From Dyadobacter soli (lineage in GTDB: Bacteria > Bacteroidota > Bacteroidia > Cytophagales > Spirosomataceae), in contig NZ_FNAN01000022.1 of the NCBI RefSeq assembly GCF_900101885.1, positions 62,001 to 126,000 of the forward strand: a stretch of 64,000 nt of DNA, in the 5' to 3' direction. The translations under genes and the position numbers were made by a program. The notes under the pieces are model-generated. The model searched no databases. It saw nothing but the letters and a program-made list of their open reading frames with translations, and was not told the DNA's origin. Below are positions 47,328 through 56,110 of the stretch, in pieces (positions within the stretch are counted from its first letter, which is position 1; each line of letters begins with the position of its first letter).

Positions 47328-48050
47328 ATGAACATTGTTGTGGACTCCGGGAATACCTTTTCGAAGATCGGATGGTTCGAAGGGGAAAAACTTATACGAT
47401 ATACGACGCACCTGGAATTCCCGGAATTGATCCGGAATGTCAGGGCGGAGCTGCCGGAATACCTGTTCTTTTCATCTGTCGGCAGGACGCAGGAGGAGTT
47501 CCAGGAAGCATTGGGTGAACCGATCCAGATCATGGGCCTCACGCCGGAAACACCTTTGCCGATCACCAAGCATTACGACACCCCGCAAACCCTCGGCGCC
47601 GACCGGATAGCTGCTGCCGCGGGTGCTAATTATCTTTTTCCCAATGAAGATATCGTGGTAATCGACATGGGTACGTGCATTACCTACGACCTTATCGACC
47701 GCAATGCTGCATTTCAGGGCGGGTTAATTTCTCCTGGCGTGCGGATGCGATTCAATGCAATGCATACGTTTACTAAAAGACTTCCACTTTTCGAGCCTGA
47801 AAAAGAGCCTGATCTGATCGGAAAAAGCACCCGTCAGGCCATGCAAAGCGGTGTAATGAATGGCACCCTTGCTGAAATCGAAGGAATTATTGAACGATAC
47901 CGACACAATTACCCGACTTTACGCGTAGTATTATGCGGTGGGGATGCTGCTTTTTTTGAAAGTAGCTTGAAACCACCCATCTTTGCGGTGCCGGAACTGG
48001 TTTTAATAGGATTGAACAGAATTTTAACATATAATGTCTCTTTACAGTAG
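47328..48050 (+). CDS. coaX: Type III pantothenate kinase
   Basis: 240 aa from ATG 47328; the frame to 47226 lacks family similarity. ASKHA-fold motifs: VVDSGNTFSKIGWF (phosphate loop), the substrate loop TLGADRIAAAAGA and VVIDMGTCITYDL. Makes 4'-phosphopantothenate, first step of CoA synthesis; coaBC for later steps is encoded at 54443-55651. Overlaps the outer-membrane protein gene by 17 nt. Confidence 0.93.
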   Translation: MNIVVDSGNTFSKIGWFEGEKLIRYTTHLEFPELIRNVRAELPEYLFFSSVGRTQEEFQEALGEPIQIMGLTPETPLPITKHYDTPQTLGADRIAAAAGANYLFPNEDIVVIDMGTCITYDLIDRNAAFQGGLISPGVRMRFNAMHTFTKRLPLFEPEKEPDLIGKSTRQAMQSGVMNGTLAEIEGIIERYRHNYPTLRVVLCGGDAAFFESSLKPPIFAVPELVLIGLNRILTYNVSLQ

Positions 48051-49323
48051 AATAGGAATAATCACGCTTGCCATTACACTCGGTTGGAGTTGTACAAATC
48101 TTGCAAAAGCACAAGGATTGGGCAATTCTCCGTATTCATCCCTGGGAATGGGAGAGTTTTACGGAGATGCATATTCCGATAATACTGGTATGGGAGGGGC
48201 CGGCGTTGCCTCCGGAAGCGGGTTTCAGATCAACAACCTCAACCCGGCACTCTGGGTGCGCAACCGGTTTACAACGCTGGACGTTGGGTTGGTGGGCCAA
48301 TACAAGGACATTGCTTCCGGTAACCTGAACCAGAAGAACGCAGGGGGAAACCTTGCATATCTGTCGTTGTCGTTCCCAATCACTCCAAGATGGGTAATCG
48401 GCGCCAATTTGAAGCCTTACAGTTTCATCGACTATCAAAATACATTTACCCGTCCGGTTGCCGGCTCGCCTGGTATAGCGGAATACACGGTTTCGGGAAA
48501 GGGAGGCGTCAACAAAGCTTCGCTGGTCAACTCATTTCAGATCGGCCGGTATGTAACGCTTGGTCTTGAAAGCAGCTACTTTTTCGGTAACGTACGGAGA
48601 TCGTCGGATGTGGCGCTGTACGTCGATGGCGTTCCATCGGATTATATCGTGAGCCTTAATGAGCGCAATACTTATTCCGATGTGGCTTTCCGCGCCGGTG
48701 GTACCGTTCGCATTCCGCTTAAAAAGGAGAATAAACTGAACCTGAACCTGGGCGGTGCATATAGTTTCAGCACTTCGTTGAACGCTACCAAAACGACTTC
48801 TTTCGAGCTTACACAAGGTTCTTTCCCGGTTGTAAGTCCGGATACATTGGAAAACAACCTCGGCGGTGGCATGAAAGTACCTGAACAATATCAGGTAGGA
48901 GCAACCCTCGAATGGCCGTTTAAAATGACAGTTTCTGTGGACTATAGCCGTCAGTCATGGTCGCAGTACAGAGGTTTCGGAAATGTGAATGAAGAGCTGA
49001 GAAACGTGAACCGCCTGCATGTCGGCGCGGAATACATACCGAAATTTGCGTCACTGAATTATTTTGATAACGTCCGCTACCGCATTGGTTTCAGCACCGG
49101 AAATACGCCCTACATGATTGGTAACACCAAAGTGAACGATAGCAATGTAAGTCTTGGCTTCACTTTCCCGATGGGACGTGGTTTTGCCAACTTCCTTTCC
49201 GTTGCGTTTGTTGGAGGGCAGCGCGGTACCAACTCCGGCGGCGCAATCCGCGAGCGTTACGGGCGTGTGGTGCTGGGTGTGACGCTCATGGAGAGATGGT
49301 TTGAGAAGAGAAGGATCGACTAA
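48034..49323 (+). CDS. Outer-membrane beta-barrel protein of unknown function
   Basis: 429 aa. Signal peptide (to about residue 26, NLAKAQGLGN). GNSPYSSLGMGEFYGDAYSD followed by NMPA-like LNPALWVRNRFTT, then many alternating amphipathic strands ending in FVGGQRG and VVLGVTLMERWF. Looks like the FadL/OmpP1-like barrels of Bacteroidota. The arrangement coaX - barrel - lptC is a common Cytophagales order. Confidence 0.75.
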   Translation: MSLYSRIGIITLAITLGWSCTNLAKAQGLGNSPYSSLGMGEFYGDAYSDNTGMGGAGVASGSGFQINNLNPALWVRNRFTTLDVGLVGQYKDIASGNLNQKNAGGNLAYLSLSFPITPRWVIGANLKPYSFIDYQNTFTRPVAGSPGIAEYTVSGKGGVNKASLVNSFQIGRYVTLGLESSYFFGNVRRSSDVALYVDGVPSDYIVSLNERNTYSDVAFRAGGTVRIPLKKENKLNLNLGGAYSFSTSLNATKTTSFELTQGSFPVVSPDTLENNLGGGMKVPEQYQVGATLEWPFKMTVSVDYSRQSWSQYRGFGNVNEELRNVNRLHVGAEYIPKFASLNYFDNVRYRIGFSTGNTPYMIGNTKVNDSNVSLGFTFPMGRGFANFLSVAFVGGQRGTNSGGAIRERYGRVVLGVTLMERWFEKRRID

Positions 49324-49333
49324 CAGCAATTTT

Positions 49334-49912
49334 ATGCTTAAAAAGAGCATTCATAGATTTTTGCCAAAAGGAGATATTTACTTATCTCCTTTTTGTGTTA
49401 TGGTACTTTGCGCGCTGCTTTTTGTGGCTTGCGAATCCAAAAAGGACAAGATCGGGGCTGCTTACACCGGCCCGTTTGAAATTGTGAATGATCTGGTGGT
49501 GAAATACAGTGAGCAGGGGAATATGAAGGTTTACGTTAAAACCCCGAAATCACTTACCTACCAAAACGAGACCCGCGTATTTCCGGATTCCGTTAACATC
49601 AGCTTTTTCGATTCGCTGGGCACGGTGGTGACTACATTACGGTCCGATTCGGGCCGCTACGACCGCAATGCGGATGTATACATCGTGAAAGGGCATGTGC
49701 GCGTTGTGAAACTGGATGAACATCAGATACTCACGACAACTGAATTGAGTTGGAGTCCCGGCACACGCAAAGTATTTACGGATAAGCCATTGACCATCGT
49801 CAATACGCAGTCGCCCGAGGTCACCCATGCGATCGGTATGGATGCCGAGCAGGACTTTTCGCGCATCAAACTGCGGAAAATGACTGGTAAGATGGTTTCA
49901 AAAGGAATTTAA
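49334..49912 (+). CDS. lptC: LPS export ABC transporter periplasmic protein LptC
   Basis: 192 aa from ATG 49334 (MLKKSIHRFLPKGD). Hydrophobic segment with lipobox LFVAC, then the LptC/OstA-type beta domain (VKTPKSLTYQNETRVFPDSV, RSDSGRYDRNADVYIVKGHV, TELSWSPGTRKVFTDKPLTI). Bridges the LptBFG transporter to LptA. A terminator-like hairpin lies in codons about 11-21; the later ATG at 49400 gives an alternative start after it but a poor signal. The 3' end overlaps the convergent cytochrome gene by 4 nt. Confidence 0.85.
   Translation: MLKKSIHRFLPKGDIYLSPFCVMVLCALLFVACESKKDKIGAAYTGPFEIVNDLVVKYSEQGNMKVYVKTPKSLTYQNETRVFPDSVNISFFDSLGTVVTTLRSDSGRYDRNADVYIVKGHVRVVKLDEHQILTTTELSWSPGTRKVFTDKPLTIVNTQSPEVTHAIGMDAEQDFSRIKLRKMTGKMVSKGI
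49366..49394 (+). promoter_or_regulatory. Terminator-like hairpin inside the lptC leader or start
   Basis: AAAAGGAGATA / TATCTCCTTTT (11 bp, 5-nt loop) with flanking A and T runs, about 45 nt after the barrel gene stop. Could attenuate read-through into lptC or mask an internal start. Confidence 0.5.
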
Positions 49913-50343
49913 TCAGGCTTACAATCGATCAATGCATTGTGTACCAGCTCTATGGGCGTGTACACGCTGTCTTTTCCCCATTTCATCGATACAAAACTTA
50001 CAATTTCTGCAATTTCGATCTCAGTCAACTTGGGATTCGGAGGCATAGGCCGGCTGAACTTTTTGCCGTTCACTACGATCGTGTCACTCATTCCGTACTG
50101 AATAATGCAAGCCACCCGCGCCTTATCGGACATAATTGACGACCCAGCAATGGGAGGGTAGAGATTCGACATTCCCTTCCCTTCCGCCTGGTGGCAGTTG
50201 GCGCAATGCGTCATGTATAATTGCTGCCCGGTCACGAAATATTGCTCGCTTTTCAGCTCTTCGGAACTGCGGCAGGAGGCCATACCAAGCATTAGTAAGG
50301 CTATTATGCCGGCTGTGGCGGCACGGTTAGGTCGCGGTTTCAT
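49909..50343 (-). CDS. Cytochrome c lipoprotein
   Basis: 144 aa. Lipobox MASC (about residue 23), haem motif CANCHQAEGKGM (CxxCH) at about 52-56, and an axial methionine candidate in RPMPPNPKLTEIEIAEIVSF. A periplasmic monohaem class I cytochrome. Gene coupled (ATGA) to the SCO gene upstream, suggesting a role in respiratory oxidase assembly or electron transfer. Confidence 0.88.
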   Translation of the reverse strand: MKPRPNRAATAGIIALLMLGMASCRSSEELKSEQYFVTGQQLYMTHCANCHQAEGKGMSNLYPPIAGSSIMSDKARVACIIQYGMSDTIVVNGKKFSRPMPPNPKLTEIEIAEIVSFVSMKWGKDSVYTPIELVHNALIDCKPD

Positions 50344-51002
50344 TTTTTATACTCGGCCAGTAACCGCTCCATATCGTTGAGCAACTTCTTTGTGCCTTCC
50401 TCGGTGGTACCATCGTACATTCCCCGCACGTGCTTGTCCTTATCGATCAGGATGAACGCACCACTGTGAATGTAGCCGCCCTGAACCGTTGTGTCCTCCT
50501 TGGCGGTTGACATGTAGTTATTTTGACCGATTTCGTAAATCCGGGCCTTGTCGCCTGTCAGGAACTGCCATTGCTTGCCCTCCACACCCAGGTCTTTGGC
50601 AAATTGGTTCAGGACTGCCGGCGTATCGTGTTCAGGATCAATGGAGTGGGAGAGGATCATTACATCGGGATTACCCTTATACGCCTCGTAGACCTTTACC
50701 ATTTGTTTTTTCATTACGGGGCAAATGGTAGGGCAGGTGGTGAAGAAAAAGTCGGTCACGTAAATTTTGTTCTCGACAATCTTCTCGGTAATGGTATCGC
50801 CATACTGGTTGACAAAGGCGAACTTGGGAATCTTGTTATAAATGGTGTCAACGACTTCCTTTCCATCCACGGTCTTCTTCACAACATCGCGCTCTCCGAG
50901 GATCGGCAGCTTATTTTCCGAACCGCCACAGCCGGTAACGGCAGCCAGAGACGCGGTAATAAACAGGGAATGGAAAAGAATTGATTTTACTTTCGAGTTC
51001 AT
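50340..51002 (-). CDS. SCO1/SenC-family copper chaperone
   Basis: 220 aa. Lipobox VTGC, thioredoxin-fold copper site TTCPTICPVMKKQM (CxxxC) at about 89-98, and the conserved histidine in LSHSIDPEHDTPAVL. Delivers copper to the CuA centre of cytochrome oxidase or keeps its thiols reduced. Between a lipoprotein and a cytochrome c gene in one leftward unit. Confidence 0.92.
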   Translation of the reverse strand: MNSKVKSILFHSLFITASLAAVTGCGGSENKLPILGERDVVKKTVDGKEVVDTIYNKIPKFAFVNQYGDTITEKIVENKIYVTDFFFTTCPTICPVMKKQMVKVYEAYKGNPDVMILSHSIDPEHDTPAVLNQFAKDLGVEGKQWQFLTGDKARIYEIGQNNYMSTAKEDTTVQGGYIHSGAFILIDKDKHVRGMYDGTTEEGTKKLLNDMERLLAEYKK

Positions 51003-51009
51003 AAACGGG

Positions 51010-51447
51010 TTATTCTAAAAATGTTTTTGCCTCCTGAATCGATTTCAGCGTGGCTTGCTTTACCAGCAATATCCGTTCCTTCTCACCTTCGAAATAAAGA
51101 ACGGCTTGCTTGGGGTCCAGTTTTTTGGCGGAATCGGCGCGATAAGCGTGCATCCAGTCCATCATGAGTTTATCGGCGTCAGTCAGTTTCTGGTTTAGAT
51201 CAACGGCCTTAATGCGCTGTTCAGCCATGGTATTGCTGCTTACACCCACATTTTGGAGGCTATCGATGCCCTGGATTTTTTTCGAAAGCTGTGATTGCAG
51301 GCTCACAATGTCTTCCTGCTTGGGCATTACTTCGTCGTGGATGGCCAGGACTTCCGTTTCGAGGCCGGTAAGCTTTTCCTGGTCTTTGTCCTTTCCGCAG
51401 GCAACGCAAAGCGTGATAAGGAACGATAGAAGGATGAGGTTTTTCAT
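51010..51447 (-). CDS. Coiled-coil lipoprotein (145 aa)
   Basis: 145 aa. Lipobox CVAC (about residue 17), then an almost fully helical body (QEDIVSLQSQLSKKIQGIDS; AEQRIKAVDLNQKLTDADKL). Similar lipoproteins precede SCO genes in Cytophagales. Function unknown. It ends 8 nt before the SCO start. Confidence 0.75.
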   Translation of the reverse strand: MKNLILLSFLITLCVACGKDKDQEKLTGLETEVLAIHDEVMPKQEDIVSLQSQLSKKIQGIDSLQNVGVSSNTMAEQRIKAVDLNQKLTDADKLMMDWMHAYRADSAKKLDPKQAVLYFEGEKERILLVKQATLKSIQEAKTFLE

Positions 51448-51477
51448 ACTAAATAGAGTTAACCGAATGGATGTACG

Positions 51478-53133
51478 TCAATCCCTGAGGATCATTTCGC
51501 GCGCATTGTGCAGCACGGCCTCCGACGGATTATGTCCGCCGATCATCTGGGCGATCTCCTGTACACGTTCATCGATGGTGAGTTTTTTGATCCTGCTGAC
51601 AGTTCTGTCGGAGGAGTGGTCTTTATACACAAAATAGTGCGCGTCGCCGCTGCTGGCAATCTGGTGCAAATGGGTAATGGCGATAATCTGGTGATTGATA
51701 GCCATATTCTGCATCATTTTCCCCATCTTTTTGGCAATCTCACCGGAAACGCCGGTATCGATCTCGTCGAAAATAATGGTGGGCAGCTTTCGCTTGTCGG
51801 CGAGTATATACTTAATAACCATCATCAGCCGGGAAAATTCCCCGCCGGAGGCAACTAATTTCAATTCCTGAGGCACAATGCCCTTATTACCGCTGAAAAG
51901 GAACGTCACGGAATCGATACCGGATGGCGTCGGCGCCGTTTCAGTAACTTGAATGCTGAGCGACGCATTGGGAATGCCCAGCTCATACAACCTGTCCAGA
52001 ATAAGCTTTTCAATGGCTTTGGTTACCTTTTTGCGTCTTTCCGAAAGCTTTTTCGCACCTGCCAGCATTTTCTCCTGCGTCTGCGCGACTTTCTTTTCGG
52101 CCTTGGCGAGGTCGTCATCCAGGTTCATTACAATGCTGAGCTTACCTTGTAAATTGGCCTCGATGTCCAGCAATTGACCGAGGGTCGATACCTGGTGTTT
52201 TTTTAGCAATGAATAAATAAGGTCCAGCCGCTCCTGCACAACTTCCGTCCGGCTTGAATCCAGCTCCACGTTGCCATTTACCTGATCGATCTCGTCGGCC
52301 AGGTCGCGGAGCTCGATGAATGCGCTTTGGGCGCGCTGGCGGAGAATATCATATTCATTCACGAGCCTCGAAGCCTGGGTAAGTGAGCCTACGGCGCTTT
52401 TTAGCAGGTCAAGGGCTGAGTTTTCGGGATTATCGAGGTATGCATGGGCGAGTTGAAGCTTTTCTTTAATCTCGACCGCATTTTCAAGAATGGTCAACTC
52501 CTGTTCCAGCTTTTCCTGCTCGTCGGCTTTCAAACCCGCATTATTCAATTCCTGAAAAAGAAACTGGTCATAATCGAATTCCTTCCTGAGCTGGCTCGCC
52601 TGTCGTTTCAGCTCCTCGAATGCCTTTACGGCTTCGCGGTAAGCATTAAAATCGGCTGAATATGTTTTGAGTAAATCGGCATTCTCGGCATAGGAATCGA
52701 CTACGCGCAGCTGAAATTCATTGTTGCCGAGCAGTATCGAATCATGCTGCGAATGGACATCGAGCAACTGCATGCCTATTTTCCGTAAGGTTTCCAGGTT
52801 GACGGGCGTGTCGTTGATGAATGCCCGCGATTTGCCAGCCGCGGAGATTTCCCGCCGCACAATACATTCTTCCGAAAAGTCGAGATTCTCGTCTTCGAAA
52901 TTAGGGGCGAGATCGTAGCCCGTCAGGTTGAATGTACCTTCGATGACGCATTTTTCGCTGCTATCGTACAGTGATTTTGCATCCGCCCGGTTTCCGAGCA
53001 GCAGGCCTATTGCACCAAGCATAATGGATTTACCGGCACCCGTTTCGCCTGTAATAATGTTCAGGCCGGGATCGGGGGACATTTCTAGGTGCTTTATCAG
53101 CGCATAGTTTTTGATCAATAAATTAGAAAGCAT
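51478..53133 (-). CDS. recN: DNA repair protein RecN
   Basis: 551 aa. SMC-like ATPase for double-strand-break repair. Walker A TGETGAGKSIMLGAIGLLLG at about 29-48, long coiled-coil arms about 155-375, signature SGGEFSRLMMVIKYIL and Walker B IIFDEIDTGVSGEIA. Follows the Sm-like gene leftward after 130 nt. Confidence 0.95.
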   Translation of the reverse strand: MLSNLLIKNYALIKHLEMSPDPGLNIITGETGAGKSIMLGAIGLLLGNRADAKSLYDSSEKCVIEGTFNLTGYDLAPNFEDENLDFSEECIVRREISAAGKSRAFINDTPVNLETLRKIGMQLLDVHSQHDSILLGNNEFQLRVVDSYAENADLLKTYSADFNAYREAVKAFEELKRQASQLRKEFDYDQFLFQELNNAGLKADEQEKLEQELTILENAVEIKEKLQLAHAYLDNPENSALDLLKSAVGSLTQASRLVNEYDILRQRAQSAFIELRDLADEIDQVNGNVELDSSRTEVVQERLDLIYSLLKKHQVSTLGQLLDIEANLQGKLSIVMNLDDDLAKAEKKVAQTQEKMLAGAKKLSERRKKVTKAIEKLILDRLYELGIPNASLSIQVTETAPTPSGIDSVTFLFSGNKGIVPQELKLVASGGEFSRLMMVIKYILADKRKLPTIIFDEIDTGVSGEIAKKMGKMMQNMAINHQIIAITHLHQIASSGDAHYFVYKDHSSDRTVSRIKKLTIDERVQEIAQMIGGHNPSEAVLHNAREMILRD

Positions 53134-53263
53134 GTCTAATTTAGGAAGCAGATTGCCGGAGATGATGCAACCTGGCTATGATGAAGGGGATCAAGGTCGT
53201 CTCCGATACGAATATAGGCACGATCTTCCCAATTAGGAAATATATGAGGAAGTAACCCGAATT

Positions 53264-53521
53264 TTATAAGGAAGCGTGCCGGCTCGGTGGTACGACGCCT
53301 CGGTCGTCGTCGTAAACAACTTCATAGAGGTCCGAGAGGGCGATCTGATGCTGGTGATCCCGTGTGTCTTTCAATACAAGCCGGACCGCGTCGATGGCCA
53401 TTAATCTGCCAAAAATGGTGTTTCCGTTGGAAAGCACGACATTAAGCGGCTGTTTTTTTAAGATGTGCTGATTGCTCAGTAATTCGTCGGGCTGGACCCG
53501 TATCAATCGTTTACTCATCAA
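53264..53521 (-). CDS. Small Sm-like (LSm/Hfq-type fold) protein, 85 aa
   Basis: 85 aa. Residues 23-70 fit the Sm fold: LKKQPLNVVLSNGNTIFGRL then MAIDAVRLVLKD (Sm1: NG..G.L...D...L.L) and HQIALSDLYEVVYDDD (Sm2-like). Acidic and basic tails on both sides. No strong match to classical Hfq (no YKHA). Downstream of the DUF4835 gene by 10 nt, in the coaBC - DUF4835 unit. An RNA-binding role is inference. Confidence 0.6.
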   Translation of the reverse strand: MMSKRLIRVQPDELLSNQHILKKQPLNVVLSNGNTIFGRLMAIDAVRLVLKDTRDHQHQIALSDLYEVVYDDDRGVVPPSRHASL

Positions 53522-53531
53522 TTTTGATCTG

Positions 53532-54458
53532 CTACATGGACAGCCGTTGGTATAGCTGAGTTTTGGAAGGGTCGAGATTAATTAGCAAAGAGTAAGCTTG
53601 TGTGCGTTGCTCCGGCAATCCTTCGATCATTATTTTATACAATTCATCCGATTTGGCATCAAAAAAAGAATTGACTACTACACTCGCAGGCCGGAGTTGA
53701 TTCACTTCTTTAATGGTATTCAAAAATTCGAGCACTTTCGCACGGGTTTCCACCGGGTTCTGCGTTGCTACATCCAGGCCCTGACGGTAATACTTATACA
53801 TTCCCTCGCGGAACGGTGTAAATTGTTGGCTTTGAAGGTTTTCAATCAGCCAATAGCGGTTTTTGGAATCGCCGTTCGAATCCCACCCACGCTTGTTGGG
53901 AGATGAGTTTCGTGCAAGGTTCACCAGGTTGAATGCCTTCTGGACATACGGCGAACCACCCATTTTGCTAAATGAGTCATAATCGAAAATCAATGCGATA
54001 TTGGCGTAGAATGCCATAATATATGGGAGTTCTTCGGTATAGCTGTTTTCATTAAAATACAGCTGCGTGCTCGGGAGGTACGTAAATGTGAAATTTTTAT
54101 CTACATAAGTAAATAAAACCGTTTCGTAGGTGGAGCCATAAACGGGCCGGGAAACGATCAGCTGCGCGTTGCCTTCATAACTTCCCTGAGCAAGCGAGCG
54201 GGTAAGGTTTACATTGAGCTTGCATTTGATCTTCTCCTCTTTGGCAAACTGGTCGTTGGTCCAGCGCGTATTATTGAGAAAATCATTCATATAGGTTTGC
54301 AGCTGGTTCATCGACTGCGGGTCGGTTTTTTGCTGCGCTACCAATTGCTCGTAATTGAGATTGACCGTAAACTGAAATTCCTGCGCGTACGCACGCTGCA
54401 CGAGCGCCCCGAAAAGTAGCGGAATGGTCAGGATCAGTAGTTTTATGCTTCGCTCCAT
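53532..54458 (-). CDS. DUF4835 family exported protein
   Basis: 308 aa. Signal peptide (to about 25, QRAYAQEFQF). QEFQFTVNLNYEQLVAQQKT, a central QLIVSRPVYGSTYETVLFTY and C-terminal EGLPEQRTQAYSLLINLDPS are typical of DUF4835, a Bacteroidota periplasmic family nearly always next to coaBC. Overlaps coaBC by 16 nt. Function unknown. Confidence 0.88.
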   Translation of the reverse strand: MERSIKLLILTIPLLFGALVQRAYAQEFQFTVNLNYEQLVAQQKTDPQSMNQLQTYMNDFLNNTRWTNDQFAKEEKIKCKLNVNLTRSLAQGSYEGNAQLIVSRPVYGSTYETVLFTYVDKNFTFTYLPSTQLYFNENSYTEELPYIMAFYANIALIFDYDSFSKMGGSPYVQKAFNLVNLARNSSPNKRGWDSNGDSKNRYWLIENLQSQQFTPFREGMYKYYRQGLDVATQNPVETRAKVLEFLNTIKEVNQLRPASVVVNSFFDAKSDELYKIMIEGLPEQRTQAYSLLINLDPSKTQLYQRLSM

Positions 54459-55651
54459 TTGGTTAATACGATATTAAGAATGTCCTGCGCGACCTCTTCC
54501 TTGGATTTAAGGTCGAATCGCTGTACATTTTTGTCCTTGTCAATAACGGTTATTTTGTTGGTATCGTGTGCAAAGCCTGCCCCGGGGTCGTTCAGGGAAT
54601 TTAGTACAATATAATCGAAATTCTTCCGGATAAGCTTATCCTGGGCGTGGCTCAGTTCGTTTTCGGTTTCCAGTGCAAAACCGATGATCAGTTGGCCGGG
54701 CTTTTTCATGGTGCCCAGGGTACCGGCAATGTCGGTTGTTTTGGCCAGATCGAGTGTCATACTATCGCCTTGCTTCTTGATTTTCTGTTCGGCAACATGC
54801 CGCGGTGCGTAGTCGGCCACCGCCGCTGCGAAAATGATCAGGTCGTTGGACTGGAAATTTTCCCGGGCTGCTTCGAACATCTGGCCGGATGTTTCCACAC
54901 CGATTGTACGAATATCCGAATTGGAGGCTTTCAGGTGCGTAGGCCCGCTCACGAGCGTTACCTGCGCGCCCGCAGCCGCGAAGGCCTCCGCAATGGCATA
55001 ACCCATTTTGCCGGACGAACGGTTGCTGATGAAACGTACCGGGTCGATCGGTTCTACGGTCGGGCCGGCTGTGATGAGGACGCGCTTGGCGTTCGCTACA
55101 GGGCGTTTTGCGAAATTCGCGTCGAGTACTTTAACAATGTTTTCCGGCTCGGCTAACCTGCCGTCGCCAATAAGCCCGCTCGCGAGTTCGCCGTGTTCCG
55201 GGGAAATGAAAATGTTTCCGTAGCTAATCAGCTGCCCGATATTGTGCTGTGTGGAAGGATGTTTGAACATGTCTACATCCATTGCCGGGGCAAAAAATAC
55301 CGGGCATCTGGCGGATAGGTAAATGGCTGTCAGAAGGTCATCGCAATGGCCGGTGGCACATTTGGAGAGCGTTTTTGCCGTTGCAGGTGCTATGACGATC
55401 AGATCGGCCCAAAGTCCGAGCTCAACATGGTTGTTCCATTCACCGGTCTCATTTTTCGTAAATGCGGTAAGCACCGGATTTTTAGAAAGCGTCGACAGCG
55501 TGAGCGGCGTGATAAATTCCGTTGCCGAATGCGTCATTACCACGCGAACTTCCGCCTCCGCCTTCACGAGCAACCGGACCAGCAGTGCGGACTTGTACGC
55601 GGCAATGCTGCCCGAAACGCCCAGCAGTATCTTTTTACCTTTCAGATTCAA
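54443..55651 (-). CDS. coaBC: Bifunctional CoaBC (phosphopantothenoylcysteine synthetase/decarboxylase)
   Basis: 402 aa. N-terminal CoaC flavoprotein: GVSGSIAAYKSALLVRLL, NHVELGLWADLIVIAPATAK with the active-site histidine, and FFAPAMDVDMF, where the usual PAMN is PAMD. C-terminal CoaB: VLITAGPTVEPIDPVRFISN, SGKMGYAIAEAF and FALETENE. Start is TTG (55651): the usual N-terminus NLKGKKILLGVSGS follows it and no ATG is near. Same unit as rpoZ-like upstream and DUF4835 downstream. Confidence 0.93.
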   Translation of the reverse strand: MNLKGKKILLGVSGSIAAYKSALLVRLLVKAEAEVRVVMTHSATEFITPLTLSTLSKNPVLTAFTKNETGEWNNHVELGLWADLIVIAPATAKTLSKCATGHCDDLLTAIYLSARCPVFFAPAMDVDMFKHPSTQHNIGQLISYGNIFISPEHGELASGLIGDGRLAEPENIVKVLDANFAKRPVANAKRVLITAGPTVEPIDPVRFISNRSSGKMGYAIAEAFAAAGAQVTLVSGPTHLKASNSDIRTIGVETSGQMFEAARENFQSNDLIIFAAAVADYAPRHVAEQKIKKQGDSMTLDLAKTTDIAGTLGTMKKPGQLIIGFALETENELSHAQDKLIRKNFDYIVLNSLNDPGAGFAHDTNKITVIDKDKNVQRFDLKSKEEVAQDILNIVLTKWSEA

Positions 55652-55699
55652 TTTTACAGGATTTGAATAGTAGGTGTAAAGTTAAAGAGATAAAAACAA

Positions 55700-55733
55700 A
55701 AAGCCCGCCATCAATCAGATTCATGGCGGGCTT
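55700..55733 (-). terminator. Terminator between rpoZ-like gene and coaBC
   Basis: AAGCCCGCCAT / ATGGCGGGCTT, 11-bp stem; T-rich tail on the minus strand. Partial termination would set the ratio of the two genes. Confidence 0.75.
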
Positions 55734-55750
55734 CGTGAAATGCGCTTGTA

Positions 55751-56062
55751 TTATTCTTCGGTGGTGTCGCGGTAGCTGTGGTAAGTTTTGCCTTCGATGA
55801 ATTCGTCGATTGCAATGCTTCCAGCCTTCGGCATACGCTCGTAAAATTTCGAAATTTCGATTTGCTCTCTGTTTTCAAACACCTCTTCAAGGTTATCTAC
55901 ACCGGAAGCAAATTCGGCCAGTTTGTTGTTCAGCTCTTCTTTCATTTTGCTGGAAATCTGGCGTGCCCTTTTGGAAATGACCGATACGGATTCATACAGG
56001 TTACCTGTTACCGCCGCTATCTTGTCTGTATCACGGGTAATGATCGATGGATTCGTTGCCAT
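55751..56062 (-). CDS. rpoZ: RNA polymerase omega-like subunit
   Basis: 103 aa from ATG 56062 (MATNPSIITRDTDKIAAVTG); an upstream start would add 11 residues. NLYESVSVISKRARQISSKM matches the RpoZ/Rpb6 core helix region, then an acidic C-terminal extension (NREQIEISKFYERMP). The Bacteroidota omega homologue, found between bamD and coaBC. Stabilises beta-prime in RNA polymerase. Confidence 0.88.
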   Translation of the reverse strand: MATNPSIITRDTDKIAAVTGNLYESVSVISKRARQISSKMKEELNNKLAEFASGVDNLEEVFENREQIEISKFYERMPKAGSIAIDEFIEGKTYHSYRDTTEE

Positions 56063-56110
56063 AATGGTCTGATATAGTTTAAATTCTTGAAACAATATAA
56101 ATGGTGCCTG

